A stretch of DNA of 64,000 bases from Epiperipatus broadwayi (lineage: Eukaryota; Onychophora; Udeonychophora; Euonychophora; Peripatidae): contig JAQFVV010006828.1 in assembly GCA_028023455.1 (NCBI GenBank), forward strand, positions 1-64,000. Direction: 5' to 3'. The position numbers and the translations under genes are program-made. Numbering within the stretch: the first letter of the stretch is position 1; the number at the start of each line of letters is the position of its first letter. Under the pieces are notes generated by a model. The model worked only from the letters and a program-made list of their open reading frames with translations, ran no database searches and was not told where the DNA came from. Shown here one piece after another: positions 48,401 through 63,543 of the stretch.

Positions 48401-51400
48401 TACTTATGTGTAATAATGAAAACCATGTTTTCTATATCTTTACATAAATTTGTATAATATATTTAAAATATCAGTCCTATTATATTATACATTAAATACT
48501 TCATTAACACATACTTCAATGTTAGATGATTTATTACATTGAAATCTGCACAATATTTTATTTCTAACTAAAAATGTTCTAAATGCAACTAATATATATA
48601 TAAAATAGAAACTTCTGACTTCGAGTTATATAATTCCTCAAATTGATAAAGGGATTTGATCATATCATATTCTGTTAATAACTTTAAATCAATGTATATT
48701 ATATAAATTGCCCTCAGAAATAGAAGTCACTTTTAAGCCATCATTTTCAATTAATTTAATTATAAAATATTTAACTATAACTGGTGGATTAATGTTAACT
48801 TATCATCAATATATCTAAAATAACCTTTAATAATTAATTACAAATGCCAAAAATATTTTTCTCATAATATGCTAGCATATAACTATATATTATAATTGAA
48901 ACCAGAAACCTCATGGACCAGATATTATACATTTTATAGAATAGATATTAAAAGGTTGCTATTAAATTATGGTCAATTAATGTTAATATATCTTTAACAA
49001 CAAATTTTTAATCTTACACATTCTTTATCATATAAACACAAATCAATCAAATGTTTCTGTGACATCTCGGGTAAATAATCTGTCTTCTTCATTATCAATC
49101 TTTTTGACCAAATCAAACAAAGATGAAATAGTATATTTGCTAAATACTTCTTATTATTAAACTTTCTGATGTAAACTGCTGCTTGATAAACATACATTCA
49201 AAATTTAACATAAACATAATATATTTTTAAAAATTCAAAGATCCATAGTACAAAAGCAGCTAATGAATAAAGAGACAAATAGAATTTTGTATTAACTTAT
49301 TTAATAAGATTAATAAATTTCATTCTCATGGTCATAAAAGAGGCATGTAAGATCAAATCAAATTGAGATACACTTTGTAAAAGCAAGCAGATTATAGCTT
49401 GACTGGACTGTTCATCAACTGGTACTCTGTCAGAAATTATAGGCTTATTATGGAGATTAACACATTATATTGAAGTTTTTCTATACTATGCTGTTACAAT
49501 ACAGCTTCACTTTCTATATTTAAATTACCATAACCTTCTGCTTGATAACTGTTATATCCTCAACTTTTGGATAAAACTTTCTTGATAACTGCATCTTCCT
49601 TAACAATAAGGCCTGCTTGGATTTAGACATTTAAGTCCAAAATGCTGGAATGACAATTATTCTCAATAGGTCTAGATCTGTTTTAAATAATTTCTTATCT
49701 TATGACATCAATAATTATCAAATCCATATTTATCTAATTATGGATTATCTGTTCTAATCCAATAATTACATTTAGATTAATTAGAAGTGTCTACTTTTTC
49801 TGTTAATAAAAGAAACCTTATTATCTACTTTAATTTTTTCATCTCTCTTTTTTTATTCTTTATATTATTCTTTATAAATTGTTTACTATATTTCATAAAC
49901 AATTAATTAGCAATTTTAATCTGTTTGTAATTAAAAACAAAACTATAAGAATATAATTTAAATTAAAAATCATTTCAAATAACATTTTTTGCCAATGTTA
50001 CAGACTTAAAAACTTGCTATAAGTTTTAATATTACTTAAATTAATACAAATTTTTTAAATATTCTATAAAATTTAATTATTAATACTGAATTTGTTGGTA
50101 GCTTTTGAGTGGGAAAATGCTAATTTATTTGTATGTAGTAGTTCAAAAATTTAATCAATAATGCATGGTCATATGCGATAGGCACTATTCATTCTATCAA
50201 TATATATATATATATAAAGAGGGAGAGAGATATATAATATAAACGACCTCATAACAGAGTGTATATTTTAATATTTATTTTAGTAATTCTAATAATCTTT
50301 TAATTCATTAATGTTCTTCATGGTTATTGAAATTAAATATTTAAATTGTCCATTGTTAATTAAGTTGAATACTATTTAATCTTTTATTCATCACATGCTC
50401 TTTTTGTATAATCAATTATAATTCTTTGATTTTTCTGTTTATCATTTTTTTCTTGCAAACCACTTCAATATTACCTAGATCAAATCTATGTTATGATAAT
50501 TTTTTGAAATTATCACAAATTCTTCAAAGTTTCAAGTTGCGTTTGTTTCCAGGTAATAGCTATAAACCATCTCATCTATTTTATCTTTTGTATTATTAAA
50601 TTTATTCATTTCTAAATCACATTATTCTAAAGTCAAAATCACTTCACTTTTATTGAGAATACTTAAATATATAGTAACAACATTCATATTTTATCAATTC
50701 TAACTATTTTTTATTGAAGTCAGCCTTTTTAAAGAAGAATTATATTTGGGATAATTTATGATTAAATCTTCATTTGTGTCTGTAGAATTTAATAATAAGG
50801 TGGTACTTCAGGCTAAATGTAGAAAGTCATCTTTGGATACTACAAGTTTATATGAATCAATAAATAGTAAAGAATCAATATTAATTGATGAATTATTATT
50901 AAATAAAAAGTACAAATAAGAATTTACTCTCCCAATGTATTAGTTTGGATCAATAATAATAGTATAACTACATGAAACAACATATACAAGGTGACAGAAA
51001 CTTGGCTATGGGATTATCACTAAAAAAACTGGTTTATGGTATAACATTTTACAGTTGGATTTACGTCTTTATTTTATGCATGATATAGTAATAATTAATC
51101 AAATTATTTCAAGAGAATATTCTGACCATATAGGAATTTGGACATTTCTAGAATATAGTTATATTTCCTGATTAATTGACCTAATATTATTATTTATGAT
51201 TCAAATCACTAAGTTTTTAATTTGTTTAACAAGGTACCAGAGTTGGTAGACTCACTAACTTTCATCGTGTATTGAATCTTGTAAATTCGCAGCTAATAAC
51301 TAAAATGTAATATTTTAGAAAGTAAATTTTTTTGTCACTTTAATATTTTGCATAAATTTTTCCCCAGGCTTAAATACTAGACAAGCATATTGGCAAAGGT

Positions 51401-52304
51401 AATTTATACATTTCTTAAAACAATTCTTTTAATAATAAAAATTAATAAGCTAAAATTAAGAATGTGCATGGAAAAGTTGATATTGAAGATAAATATTTTA
51501 TTACGACAAATTAAAATGTTAAACGATAAATTATTAATAAAATGGAAAGAATATACACATGTTCATCCAGACAAATACTAATCAAATAATTCAACAGTTT
51601 TTTTTTTCCATTTGTTTATGTTTTTCTAGAATCCATGGAAAAAATAGAAATGTCTCTTTACCAGTGTTAAAATTTGTGGTTAAAGTTTATGGTTAAATTT
51701 AGCTTGCAAACATTCAATTAGACATAAGTTGGGGGGTGACTAATAGCTTACCAATAAGTTGTATAGACCATAGCATTGTAAAATACACATATTTCTTTGG
51801 GTTGAAAGAGCTCATTGGTAAGTTAACATTGATTCCTGTCAACATTTTCACTTTCCTAGTTCATTTTAAGTCTAAATTCAAAAGCTTTTTAAAATGATCT
51901 GAAAAAGAAAAAAGTAAAATTGTTTCCATATTAAATTATTATCAAAACTCTATATATGTTTGTTTGTAGATGACAGTTTCATATTTACGGTACAGGATGC
52001 TATAAATAATACCTATGAAGAATTAAATAAAGATTCCCAATAAAATGTATTAAGAATAAGAAAAAAATGAAATTTATTGATTAGATTTAAAATTAAAAAA
52101 AGAATGACATTGCTCTGATTCATAAAATATCAATTAAATCATTGAGTAGTTAGAGGATTTGTTAATGAAAAATTCTGACAAAGTGCATAAATATATGGGT
52201 GTTAGAGTGTTTGGGGAAGAAAATAATTATAATACATAAACACGATATAAAAAAAATTGGAAATTTATGTTTCTGATATGGCAAATGCTAATTTTTACAA
52301 AACT
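48401..52304. other. AT-rich interval, no supported gene
   Basis: Short frames occur at 48994-49197 (minus), 50758-50919 (plus, 53 codons, mixed composition) and 51390-51581 (plus). None has a family signature I can name. Polypyrimidine-AG strings occur but without matching exons. Confidence 0.4.
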
Positions 52305-53423
<1,119 letters not shown>

Positions 53424-53659
53424 ATCATTAGATGGAGCTTTACCAGTAGCTCACTAACAAGCTTTGTTTATATAAACCCTGAGAGAGATAGAATTCAATA
53501 TCTCTTTCATTGTCTCCAACCTTTAGACCATGGTTTCGAGCTAGTTGGTCCATGGTCTAAAGGTTGGAGACGTCGAAAGAGATATTTAATTATATCTTTC
53601 TCAGCATTTATGTAAACAAAGCTTGTTAGTGAGTTATTGGTAAAGGTCCATCTAGTGAT
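53424..53659. mobile_element. 236-bp palindromic element made of family R2 ends
   Basis: The ends are inverted: ATCATTAGATGGAGCTTTAC and GTCCATCTAGTGAT. The centre GTCTCCAACCTTTAGACCAT pairs with ATGGTCTAAAGGTTGGAGAC around a ~19-nt loop. The arms match the outer ~110 bp of the R2 relative at 61500-61618, including TTTATGTAAACAA and GATATTGAATTCTATCTC-type strings. TIRs starting CA(C/T)TAGATGGA recall CACTA-type ends, but this is only suggestive. Confidence 0.75.
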
Positions 53660-53715
53660 ATATATATATATATATTGGTAAAGGTCCATCTAGTGATATA
53701 TATATATATATATAT
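53634..53715 (+). repeat. 40-bp tandem duplication of the R2 terminus with TA arrays
   Basis: ATTGGTAAAGGTCCATCTAG, TGATA and a TA run occur twice in a row. It looks like slippage or unequal exchange through the TA array next to the R2 palindrome. Confidence 0.85.
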
Positions 53716-56287
53716 GTGTGTATGCATAATTAGAAGTGTACCAGTCAAAAAACCCACCACCTAAACTGCAAGTCAGATCCAAACTCAGCTGAATCAAACT
53801 GAATTCAAACCCAACTCAACAGCTCAGATTGGTAGAAATCTAAATCAACGGCACAGTGCTATGCACCAAGAAACTAGTTCAATGGTTGGTGAGGATCAGA
53901 GACCCCTGAACTGACATTAATATCGGATAATGAACTGACTAGAAATAATTTTAAATCAAATCATATGTATATGTTCGGGTTGCCCACACAGACAGCAAGT
54001 ATTAACATTAAAATAATTATAAAAGAATTAAGAACTAAGAAACCAAGTGTGTTTAGAAAATATTTAATAATGTTAATTAGTTTGGTTTGAATTTTAAATA
54101 AAGATTAAGTTAATTAATTCTAGTCCTTAAACAAAATTTATAATTATAATCAGAGTGGCAGTCTTTATTATATGCCAATGAATGTTACACAATATTTGAA
54201 AGTCTATGCCCCCAACAAGAAATAAAAGGCAGATAATGGTATTCATTAGTAAAGGAATTTATTACTCTAATTTTATACAAAAGAATGTGATATTTATTTT
54301 CACATTCGCAAATCCATTCACGAAGAGCAAGATATGTATTTTAGGGCATAACTTCAATCTTTATTGGAAAAATTATTTAATTTGAAATAACTTAGAAGTT
54401 GTTCAACTTTAATTGAAATCACTTCATCATGGATTACGAGCATCAGAGTGGGCTTTACTGGAACAGAGAGGCAATGGTGCTGACGAATTATGAGCTATAA
54501 AATGAAATTGAAAGACAATAGCTGGTCGATGATCTAAGTCCTATGGTGGGTTGCATTTCACAAGTCTTACTGCCCTTTAAGAAGTAGTGATTTAAAAGTA
54601 ATATGGCAGCTTGTATTTGACAAGTCTTATGCCCTTTAAGTAGATGGGAACACGGGAAAGCCAGGCCAAGTCATAACTATGAGCCTTTGGTGTTCCAAAT
54701 ATAACATGAGCAGAGGAGGAAGTGCTTTCTTCCTTGATAAATTAAAATAACATAAATATTATCACCGACAAGCCTAATGAAATGAAAGATAGCCCTATGC
54801 CAGCAATGTTGAAGATGATGACTTGCTAGTCACCATTTGAAAATTAAAACCCAGTGATAGAATGCTCTATGTGATGACTTGATCAATTTAATTAAAGTCA
54901 AACGAGCTTTTAACTAGAACTATTTTAAAGTATTTGCAAATCATATTAATTATGCCCCAAATATTGTGCCCCTCCCGAATATTAATAGACAGTGAAAACA
55001 CTCTGAATTAGAATGTATTTAGTTGATTCCTTTATCTAACCTTTTTACAAAACATTTTAGATTATACGTGAATAAATAAATATTGGTGAATACGAGAAAA
55101 AAACATTTTAACATTATATATATGAATATATATAAACATTTTAAAATTAGATAGGAGCTGGGGACATAGGTGAAAAATGGAGCTAATAATTTGCTATAAA
55201 AATAACAAACATTTAATAATTTCTTTCGACTCCATGATTGATAGAATTGTATAAATCTAGTTCTAATGGGCGAGAATTATTATCAGAGTTAATATTATAT
55301 TTTCTACGTAAGGCAAATAGAACAAAGGAGTTTATCAAGTCGAAAGATTATTGACATATAATTAAAATAACAACATTAATTAAATTATACAAATATATAT
55401 ATAATATAATAAATGAACTGCCAAGTAAGAAAAGTGAAAGTTTAATGACTAGAGGTTGAGAGAACTACGATATAAATTTACAGTAGCATGAATATAAGGT
55501 TTTATAAAGATTGTTACATTAAAGAATAAAAGAGCTCTTAAAGGAAGTGCAAAGTAAAGTTTGGAAACTGGCCAGAAAATTTAAGGTTCATTATGGAAAT
55601 ATATTACCCATTTCTTCCGGGCTAGATCCTTAGTTTGCATGTCTTGGTGAGGAAAACGTAGTTCTGCATTTGGTCAATTACTTGAACAGTATTTTAATGA
55701 ATTTTCACGATTTTAGCAGCATGATTGGTCTGGAAAAGATTCAGCAGCTTCATTGAAGATTTCAGGGGACTTCAGGAACTGCAGCCAGATTCTTGATGTT
55801 TTAGCCCTTCACCATGATTGAAGCACTATTTAAATTTATGATTTTTAAACCCATAAAGTTCACTGCACTTCTCTACAACAAAGATGGCCTTCCCTTTCTC
55901 CAAACTTTTCAGAGCTATATATCTGTCCTCTGATGCCTTCAGGCTAGCGCTTCTTTCATTATCAATGTTTTTAGATTTACTGGTTGTTTTTTAGATACAT
56001 TCCTTCGATAAGGCTTTCAAACTCATTAACTTGAATTCATTTTCTAATTAGAAAATGAATTCTTAAAATCAGAAAATGATTTTAATTAGGAAATCCTTAT
56101 CTTTTTTTCTAATTAATAAAACTTTAACTATTGTTTTTGGAAAGGGAAAATCTGAAAGCTTATCGAAAGAATGTAGCTTTTAATCATTAAACTTTAACAA
56201 ATTATTTAAAAATAAAATCAAACATTCCCGATGCAATTAAACTTTTAAACAATTATATATATTTAAATATTTACAAATATATATGCA
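53716..56287. other. Less AT-rich interval, probable old repeats, unidentified
   Basis: Stretches at 53740-53960, 54420-54720, 55600-55960 are richer in G and C than the window. A ~60-bp duplicated phrase (TTnnATTTnACAAGTCTTA, GCCCTTTAAG) lies at 54541-54642. No open frame beyond noise, no paired LTR and no clear inverted ends were found. It may be one decayed element or several. Confidence 0.3.
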
Positions 56288-56430
56288 CAATCCACGCAGT
56301 TATAATATATAAATTCATGAATAATTCTATCATGAATTTATTAATAGAATTGATCAATTTAAATCTGAAACTAATTAATTTTAATACGCATTTGAAATAA
56401 GTTATTCTTTATGGAAATTAGCGTGGATTG
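56288..56430. mobile_element. Short element with 10-bp inverted ends
   Basis: CAATCCACGC (56288-56297) is inverted at 56421-56430 (GCGTGGATTG). A second small hairpin (AATTCATGA/TCATGAATT) lies inside. The CpG-bearing 10-mer pair stands out from the AT background, but the call is weak. Confidence 0.3.
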
Positions 56431-56439
56431 AACGTATAA

Positions 56440-56772
56440 AGCCCCATTGCATTGCAAATTCAAGGTTAGTACTAGGGTTTGAAGTGGGCTTATGGCTAGA
56501 TGTCATGAAGCTGGGATCGAACTCAGATCTGACTGCTTCAGAAGGAACTTGAACTCAGACTTTCAAGCTCCCTACAATTGTCCACTCTATACCATATACA
56601 ATCATTATACATGACCACACCTGAAAAAGATAAATGATCTCTAATATACATATTTCTTGCTGAAGCAGCACTCATATGTTGGTCTAGATTACCATATTTT
56701 ACATATAAATACAATAGCTCTCAGTGTATATTAAGATAGCAAATCTTCAAACTTTAATGGTCAAACTTTAAT
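56440..56772 (-). mobile_element. SINE-like dispersed repeat, family R1, copy 2
   Basis: Positions 56530-56772 match the reverse complement of 288-545. On the minus strand this copy continues beyond the first with GAGTTCGATCCCAGC (B-box-like), CATGACATCTAGCC and a GC-richer tail to ~56440. Upstream of it GGTATAGAGTGG could be an A-box relic. This copy is therefore the more complete one. Confidence 0.6.
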
Positions 56773-57726
56773 CTTCTCTGCTCTCCAAATCCTCAGCCTT
56801 CCATATCACTGAAAATCTGAAAATTGGAAATATTCAAAAGCTCTTGATGATGCTAATATTATAGTCATACCCATGTTGACTTTAAGTCAGTCTAAGCCCT
56901 CACAAATACGACCTTAATATGTTCATTTAAATATACAGAAGAGGTATGTAATATTTAAATACACATAGAAAAGAATTGAACTTAGAGTTTTGATAATTAT
57001 TTTATACATTAAGTATCAAATACACCTGTATAATGAGAAAGAGTGATCTGAAGGTTTTATTCTGTTGTAGAGTTGAGTATAAATACCTATATTTCTGCAG
57101 CACAACCATTAATTATATTTGTTTCACAAGGTATTTTAATATTAATAGAAATTTTCCTACTTTATATAAAACTGATGTAATGAGTAGTGAACTAAAAATT
57201 GAATCTATGCTTCAACAATACTAAAACTAATTATTAAATGTAGTAATTCCAATGCCTATTAGATTTTTGTAAACGTTTGTATATAAATTTTGTGTAAGCT
57301 TGAACAATTTCTCTGAAAAAAATATGTTTAGATTTTTTGATATCACTGTAAAAACAGGAAGTCCATCTCAAACATCTTGAATGTTTAAACAAAAAATATG
57401 AGCCAATACTAATTGATCTGATATATATATATAATATGGTGTGATATTTGCTGTTTTACAAAAACTTATAAAATGAATAAAAATAATCAACAGCATAAAA
57501 AGAGAGAGTGGTCATGTGATATTAAGGGTGAATCATTATGCTGTAATGCAGTGCAAAGTAGAAATGATTGCTAATGAAATTTGTCAGAAATCAAATGGCT
57601 TAAATCTGTTCTACTTCAAACTACTATTATATATATATATAATATAAAATACCAAAACAGACTTTTATTATATTATTCAATTTAATTAATTTCATTCAAT
57701 ATATTTAATTTTTTGACAATGTTAAA
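56773..57726. other. AT-rich interval, no feature recognised
   Basis: TA runs occur near 57421 and 57630. The 63-codon plus frame at 57033-57224 has no recognisable domain. Confidence 0.45.
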
Positions 57727-58116
57727 TGTTAAAGGTTATTTCTATTTACATAAATATTATCTCCTTATTTCCATATTTTATTATAATTACAATCCATGGA
57801 AATATTTATTTCAACATATAAAACTCACTGGAGAAATTTAAAATGTTATGTGGAGAATGTCAAAAATGATGTTATTCTTTCACATTTTCAGACCTATAAC
57901 AAATAACTTTCTGAGTTTAAATCCATATAACAACTTGGGTTTGAAGTAAAAGAGGACCCCTTTTACTTCAACAAAAACTCAAACAAAGGAGCTATTATAG
58001 AAATAAAAAAACTCATTTGCCTCAGGGATTGTCAATTAGTAATAATTAATAATTTTTTCATAAAATCAAATATTAAAGGTTATTTCTGTCTACATGGATA
58101 TCATTTCATTTCTATT

Positions 58117-58117
<1 letters not shown>
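57727..58117 (+). repeat. Direct repeat pair (57727-57771 and 58071-58117) with a 31-nt perfect hairpin between
   Basis: TTAAAGGTTATTTCT(A/G)T, CTACAT/TTACAT and TATC occur in both copies, 344 bp apart. Between them TTGAAGTAAAAG (57941) pairs perfectly with CTTTTACTTCAA (57960-57971) across a 7-nt loop (aggaccc). Confidence 0.55.

Positions 58118-58118
<1 letters not shown>

Positions 58119-58199
<81 letters not shown>
58119..58199. repeat. (TA)n microsatellite, ~80 bp
   Basis: Uninterrupted TA repeats. The 67-codon minus frame through it is an artefact. Confidence 0.95.
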
Positions 58200-58202
<3 letters not shown>

Positions 58203-58954
58203 ACAGTATGAAATGAATAGATGATGAGGACAAATACTAATAAATAAATATAAATACAGTAAATGAGCAAAGAATCAGCAACAGAAGCAAATATCAAAAT
58301 CAACATAATCATCAAATAATTAATTGATTAATAATCAACCATCAGTAATCAACCTTGAATTTGAAAGAAACAAATTATAAAATCTTAGGCTAATCATCCT
58401 CTAGTCTATGCCAAACTTGGAGCACAATATTATGAAAAAGCTAACATTAATATTTTTTTCATGTATAAACTTGTATACTATAAAAGTAATAATATATCAA
58501 AAAATGTCAAAGTCATTATATCAATGCTGATCATCATCAATACTTATGGCCATTTGGGACCATGAGTACAGTGACCATCATTAAACAAGCCATTATCATT
58601 GTCAAACATATAGGGTATACTCATGTTCTGTTAGTCCAAAGCTAGCTTTGGCATAACAAGAACTCTAGTAACAAGGGAAAATATACAATATTAAATTATA
58701 CTACTATTAAAAAAGTTCTTTGTAATATCTTAAAATAATGATTTATAAAAATTTGTTGATTAATGAGAAGTAAAAACAATGATTTAAAAATGAATTCTGA
58801 TGAATAAAATATTCTATATTACAAATAGATCATTTTGATTTTGATTATTCACAAATCTCAGATATTATTTTTATGAATTTAAAAAAACAATAAAATATGC
58901 ATGTAATATTAGTTATAGTCTACAGGTATATAAATTGAAATAAGCATTAAATAA

Positions 58955-58986
<32 letters not shown>

Positions 58987-61254
58987 GCACTCATGTGCAT
59001 GTCTAATAAGTCAAAATATTAAATCAATAAATATTCTTTTATTTTAATATATAAATAGTGAATGGTTTTATATGTGTATGTAGAGCTACAAACACATCTT
59101 ACATATTGTAATGTAAATATATTTTAATTTTTAATAATATCTTTGATAAATCTGTATGCTAATATTATTTTATTATAACCATATAGAAATTGTATATGAT
59201 ATGTGCAATATGCATATTCAAAAATAGTTCTACTATTAATTTTCAATTTTTTTTTAAATCTTTACTTCAAATTATTTTTACCATCATACAAATATATTGA
59301 GTCAATCCAAAATCTCATTTTCACCTTTTAAAAAATAAAACACATTTGGCATTTATCTAATTCTAAAATATATATTTTAAGAATGAGAATAAAATTCTAC
59401 AATAATATACCTAGAATTTCTATTCTCTGAAAACTTTAAATTGACTAGGGATATTTTTTTTGTTGAACACTTTTTTCCTAATTTTTTTAACAGTTTGCCA
59501 CATATTAATTAAATAAGAAAATTTTCTTTTAAAACAAATTGAAATGAAATAAGTCTAGGGAAATGGATTTTTTTATTAATAAATAATATCAATATACATT
59601 TTATTCTCTTGTTACTTTCTTTCATCTCAAGATCCATGAACTGGCTTTTTATACAGATTTCTCATATGATACATCATGAATAGTGCTTATGAAGACCAAT
59701 GCTGGCAGTCCTAAACTCAGTTCATTTTCCAAATTTAAGGTCTGACAAAGTAATATATACTTCACCTATATTGGACCCTAAAATTATGAAGAAGTCATTC
59801 TCATTTATTTCTCCAGATGTTCAAATTGACTATCGTGGAGAATACCAGTAATTGTCTTTATTTGATGTTAAATTTTTAAACCCTATACAATGCCTATCAA
59901 TTAATTTGAATTCATATTAACAGTGTCTTTTCCTCTTGATTAATAAAAATAAGATAAGAACTAAATTATCAATGGCCTATTTTTAATACTTCATTTAGTA
60001 AAAACAATTTCATTGTTCTCCCTGGAGGCAATCATTTAATGTTTGATTTTAATATCAAACCTTTATTTTGTTAAAATTTAATAAATTGGATTGATTTGTT
60101 AGAAATATAAGATCCCAAATAAAAAATATTCTAAAAATCATAATAAAGTTTGTAAATATAAAAATTAATAATAAAAATAATGCTTAATGTTAACAAGAAA
60201 CATTTTTCTGATTAGATAATGATGCAATACAAAGTCAGCTCAGCTGGGAAAAAAATAAAATTAACAAAATCTTTATTGATTAAACTTTCTTTTTAAAATA
60301 TGAATAAAAATTAGATGCTATTATACATCTATTGCTTTCTGTTCTAAAATTTAAAGTTGCATTTGTGCTTTGTACAATATTATAAACATTGTGAAGTATC
60401 ATGCTAAAAAAGTTAACAATCTTATTACTATATTTTTATGTTTACTGTTACAATGTTAATTTGTATTTTTAAAAATAAAATATATTCAAATAAAAATAAA
60501 TTGTAATAATGTATACTTTTATTTTAAAAATAATTATTATACTAAAATTTTGAAAAAATAATCATAAATATTTTAATGAACTACAAAAACAAAGTAAATG
60601 TTTTGCTGATTACTAACAACAAAAAAATTGAGTGTTTAATTACATTTGCACTGCTTTCTGCCAATCAGAACCCTTGAAAGTATGATTCAGAATCTTTGAA
60701 ATTTATTTTGGTTGTAGACTTTTGTAGAATTCTGCCCTTTTTAGATTTTTTGTATTACTAAATCAATCCAGTTTGTATCATCAAGTTGAGCTCTAAATTG
60801 GCAAAAATAGTGCTATAAGTAGCTATAGCTGAGTGAAAAAAAATTAAAAATTTTTCATCAATCTCTACAAACATTTTCAAATGAAGTACTTTGTAATTAT
60901 TAGTATTAGAGTTAATTTCCATTTCTCAAAACTAAAAGCAAATTTTAAAACATTCTTAAAACTTTTAAGTAAAAAAAGTTTATAAAATTAACACTATAAT
61001 TGTATTATAAAAAAACATCATGCAAATATTTTTTGCTACTTTAAAAATTTAGAATTTTGTCAAAAATCAGAAACAAATAAAATATTTGTATTAATTAGAG
61101 ATCTTTTTGATATTCAATTACAAATAATTTACAGTACTTTAAAAATATCAAAAAATATTAATACTCTTCAATCAATATTTCAGTTATTTCAGATTTTATT
61201 TTAAATAATTATATATCTAAATTTTGTATATTTTCATTTCTACTTATCCTTTTA
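58200..61254. other. AT-rich interval, no feature recognised
   Basis: A short (AC)n(AT)n run lies at 58956-58986. Otherwise this is A/T-rich DNA without a supported gene or repeat. Confidence 0.5.
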
Positions 61255-61618
61255 AGCTTTATATGCACCTTTGAAGGTTTTTGCAATGATATAGATTGAA
61301 GAGGCTTTTACTATATGGTGAAACTGAACTGAATTCAGACCCATATAGCTATCTAGTTTGTTTGACTGGATTTGAAGATATTTACGTATCTGAAAAATTC
61401 GTGCTTTCAGACTGATAAAAAAGTTTTCATAAATGCTGTTTAGTAGAGTTGGAGTTTAAATCTAGTTTCTGGTCTTCCTGCCCTTTACTGACATGACTAG
61501 CTTGAAACCATGGTTTAAAGGTTGGAGACAATTTGAAAGAGATATTGAATTCTATCTCTCTCGGTGTTTATGTAAACAAGCTTGATAGTGGGCTATTCAT
61601 AAAGCTCCATCTAATGAA
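61255..61618 (-). mobile_element. Single-copy relative of the R2 unit
   Basis: The plus strand runs parallel to the inverted R2 units (33547-33900): GCACCTTTGAAGGTTTTTGC against GTACCTTTGAGGTCTTTCTT, 'gaggcttttactat(a/g)tggtga', 'tcagacccatatagctatct' and TTTATGTAAACAA. It ends GCTCCATCTAATGAACAC next to an AC/AT run. It also shares the CCATGGTTTAAAGGTTGGAGAC block with the 53.5-kb palindrome, so it links the two R2 subtypes and is probably close to the ancestral full-length form. Confidence 0.75.
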
Positions 61619-63473
61619 CACACACACATATATATATATATACAATGCTAGCAGTGTGCCACAAGAGCAATCCCTTACCCAGAATCTTTGTCATTAGAAT
61701 ATGTAGTTTAAAACACTATAATCAACTTTTAGCAAATGACAAATTTTATCGTTTCTTTTTTTAAAATATTTATCTAATAATAGTTCATATATTACTATTG
61801 GATATTTATCTGAATTGGTCACTGAAGGATTATCTGAAAAGATTTCTAAATATAATATTTGCAGCAGATTCGATATGTCCTCATTATGCATATTTTTACA
61901 TGATCAGAATTTCTCAACTGTAAATTAATATGATAAAATCTCTATTTCTACATGTAATAAAATCTTCACTCACAGATAATATATATAAAATAACTTATTT
62001 CAATTTGCTTAAGCTTTAAACAGTAAGCCTACTCACCCAAAAAAATACCTATAATTTAAAACCATTACATGGATACATTAAACTTTACGGTAAAAAATTA
62101 CTTAAAATTCAACATCAAAGATTATATTTAAAACTATAAAAACTATAGTGCAAATTAAAAAGTTAATATAAGTTTAAATAATAAAAAAAAAAAACTTTTC
62201 ATTTGCTAAATTACATCAAGATAATAACTCTTTAAAAACAATGTTTACTTTTTTTGTTTTTCTTTAAAGCTAAATTGGAAGAAAATTAATAAAATAAATT
62301 TTATCTATGGCTACAAAACAATTTTTAAATATGACCATAAGACAAAAAAAAAATCTTATCCAGTTTAAAACAATAAAAAATAAATATTGGTAAAAATACT
62401 TCTATCGTACTTTTAAAGTACAACCAACCTGTAAGACGTATAAAATGAAAATCCTAAAGTATTTATTATCAGTTATTTGTAAATAAAAGTCACTATATTG
62501 TTAAAGAACTGTTTTACAAATGAAAATAAGCCGATAAACAAGGAAAGAGAAGCAAAAACGATTGTTTTTTTTTAAACAAAATGTTTAACTCTCTTTTTAA
62601 AATAATTTATGAAATCGAGAATTAAATGTTAATCCTATATTTGTTAATTCATGATTTCATATTGACATTTTTATATATAAATTTTTATCTTTTGTGCTTA
62701 TTTACACCATATCTTTGCGTTTTTAAATAAATATATGTATACAGAATAATACAATTTAACATCCATGCATTGATTAAATGTATTTTACACCCATATATAA
62801 AAATAGATAGTGTAATATTATTATAGTAGGGTACTGATTTCTTCTTATTAACGTTATTCTCATTAGAACCACGAGCAGGTGCATATATTATTTTTTAATT
62901 TTACCTTATTCATTGCTTATTCTTCTCTGTTTTTTTATTATAAAATATATCTACCTTTTTGGAAGATTATTTCTTTTTATTATTATTATTATTTATTTAT
63001 CTTGTTTTAATTTTCTGTAAATATCTTTTTTAGTAGTAGTTACTTTCCATTTCAATTATTTTTGAAAAACAGTTTTTTTGTTTTTTTTTATTTAATAGAA
63101 TTTTTCCCTTTCTTTTTATTTTTTGCAACTCAGTTTACAGTTTAGATTTTTTTAATTTTTATATCTATAATGAACCATCATGTTTGTTAAATTTTATTTC
63201 AAACTTCTTAGAGGCTAGTAAAAATTAGCAGATAGTGTCCCATGTTTTGTTCACAATGTATATTATTTATTATACCACTCTGTGTATGTATAGTAAATTA
63301 CAACACATACATGTATATAAATTTTTACCTGCTTAGTAAGGGCAATTGATTCCTCAAAACTCATCATTAAGCAAGAATATTGCACATAGAATAAGTAGTG
63401 ATAATGGTTTTCTATAGGAAAAAATTGGCTGGTTTTTCCAGCTAAAAATTATATAAGCTGTTAACAAACAACT
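61619..63473. other. AT-rich interval, no supported gene
   Basis: A 65-codon minus frame (61694-61891) has a fairly balanced composition (MHNEDISNLLQILYLEIFSD...), but no family signature, splice context or second copy. I leave it as an unsupported frame. Confidence 0.4.
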
Positions 63474-63543
63474 TAATCTAATATATATATAGTTATTAAA
63501 AAATTCCTTTAATCTAATATATATATAGTTATTAAAAAATTCC
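63474..63543. repeat. 34-35-bp tandem duplication
   Basis: TAATCTAATATATATATAGT with TATTAAAAAATTCC follows itself directly, almost without change. Confidence 0.9.

Noticed and set aside
48994-49197. Possible retroelement polyprotein fragment (minus strand)
   Set aside because: The string VYIRKFNNKK faintly recalls sequences near the integrase of some LTR elements, but no catalytic motif or continuation in neighbouring frames supports it.
50758-50919. 53-codon ATG frame with mixed composition
   Set aside because: It is short, has no domain or splice context and no second copy.
58112-58315. Ile-Tyr repeat frame
   Set aside because: It is a read-through of a TA microsatellite.
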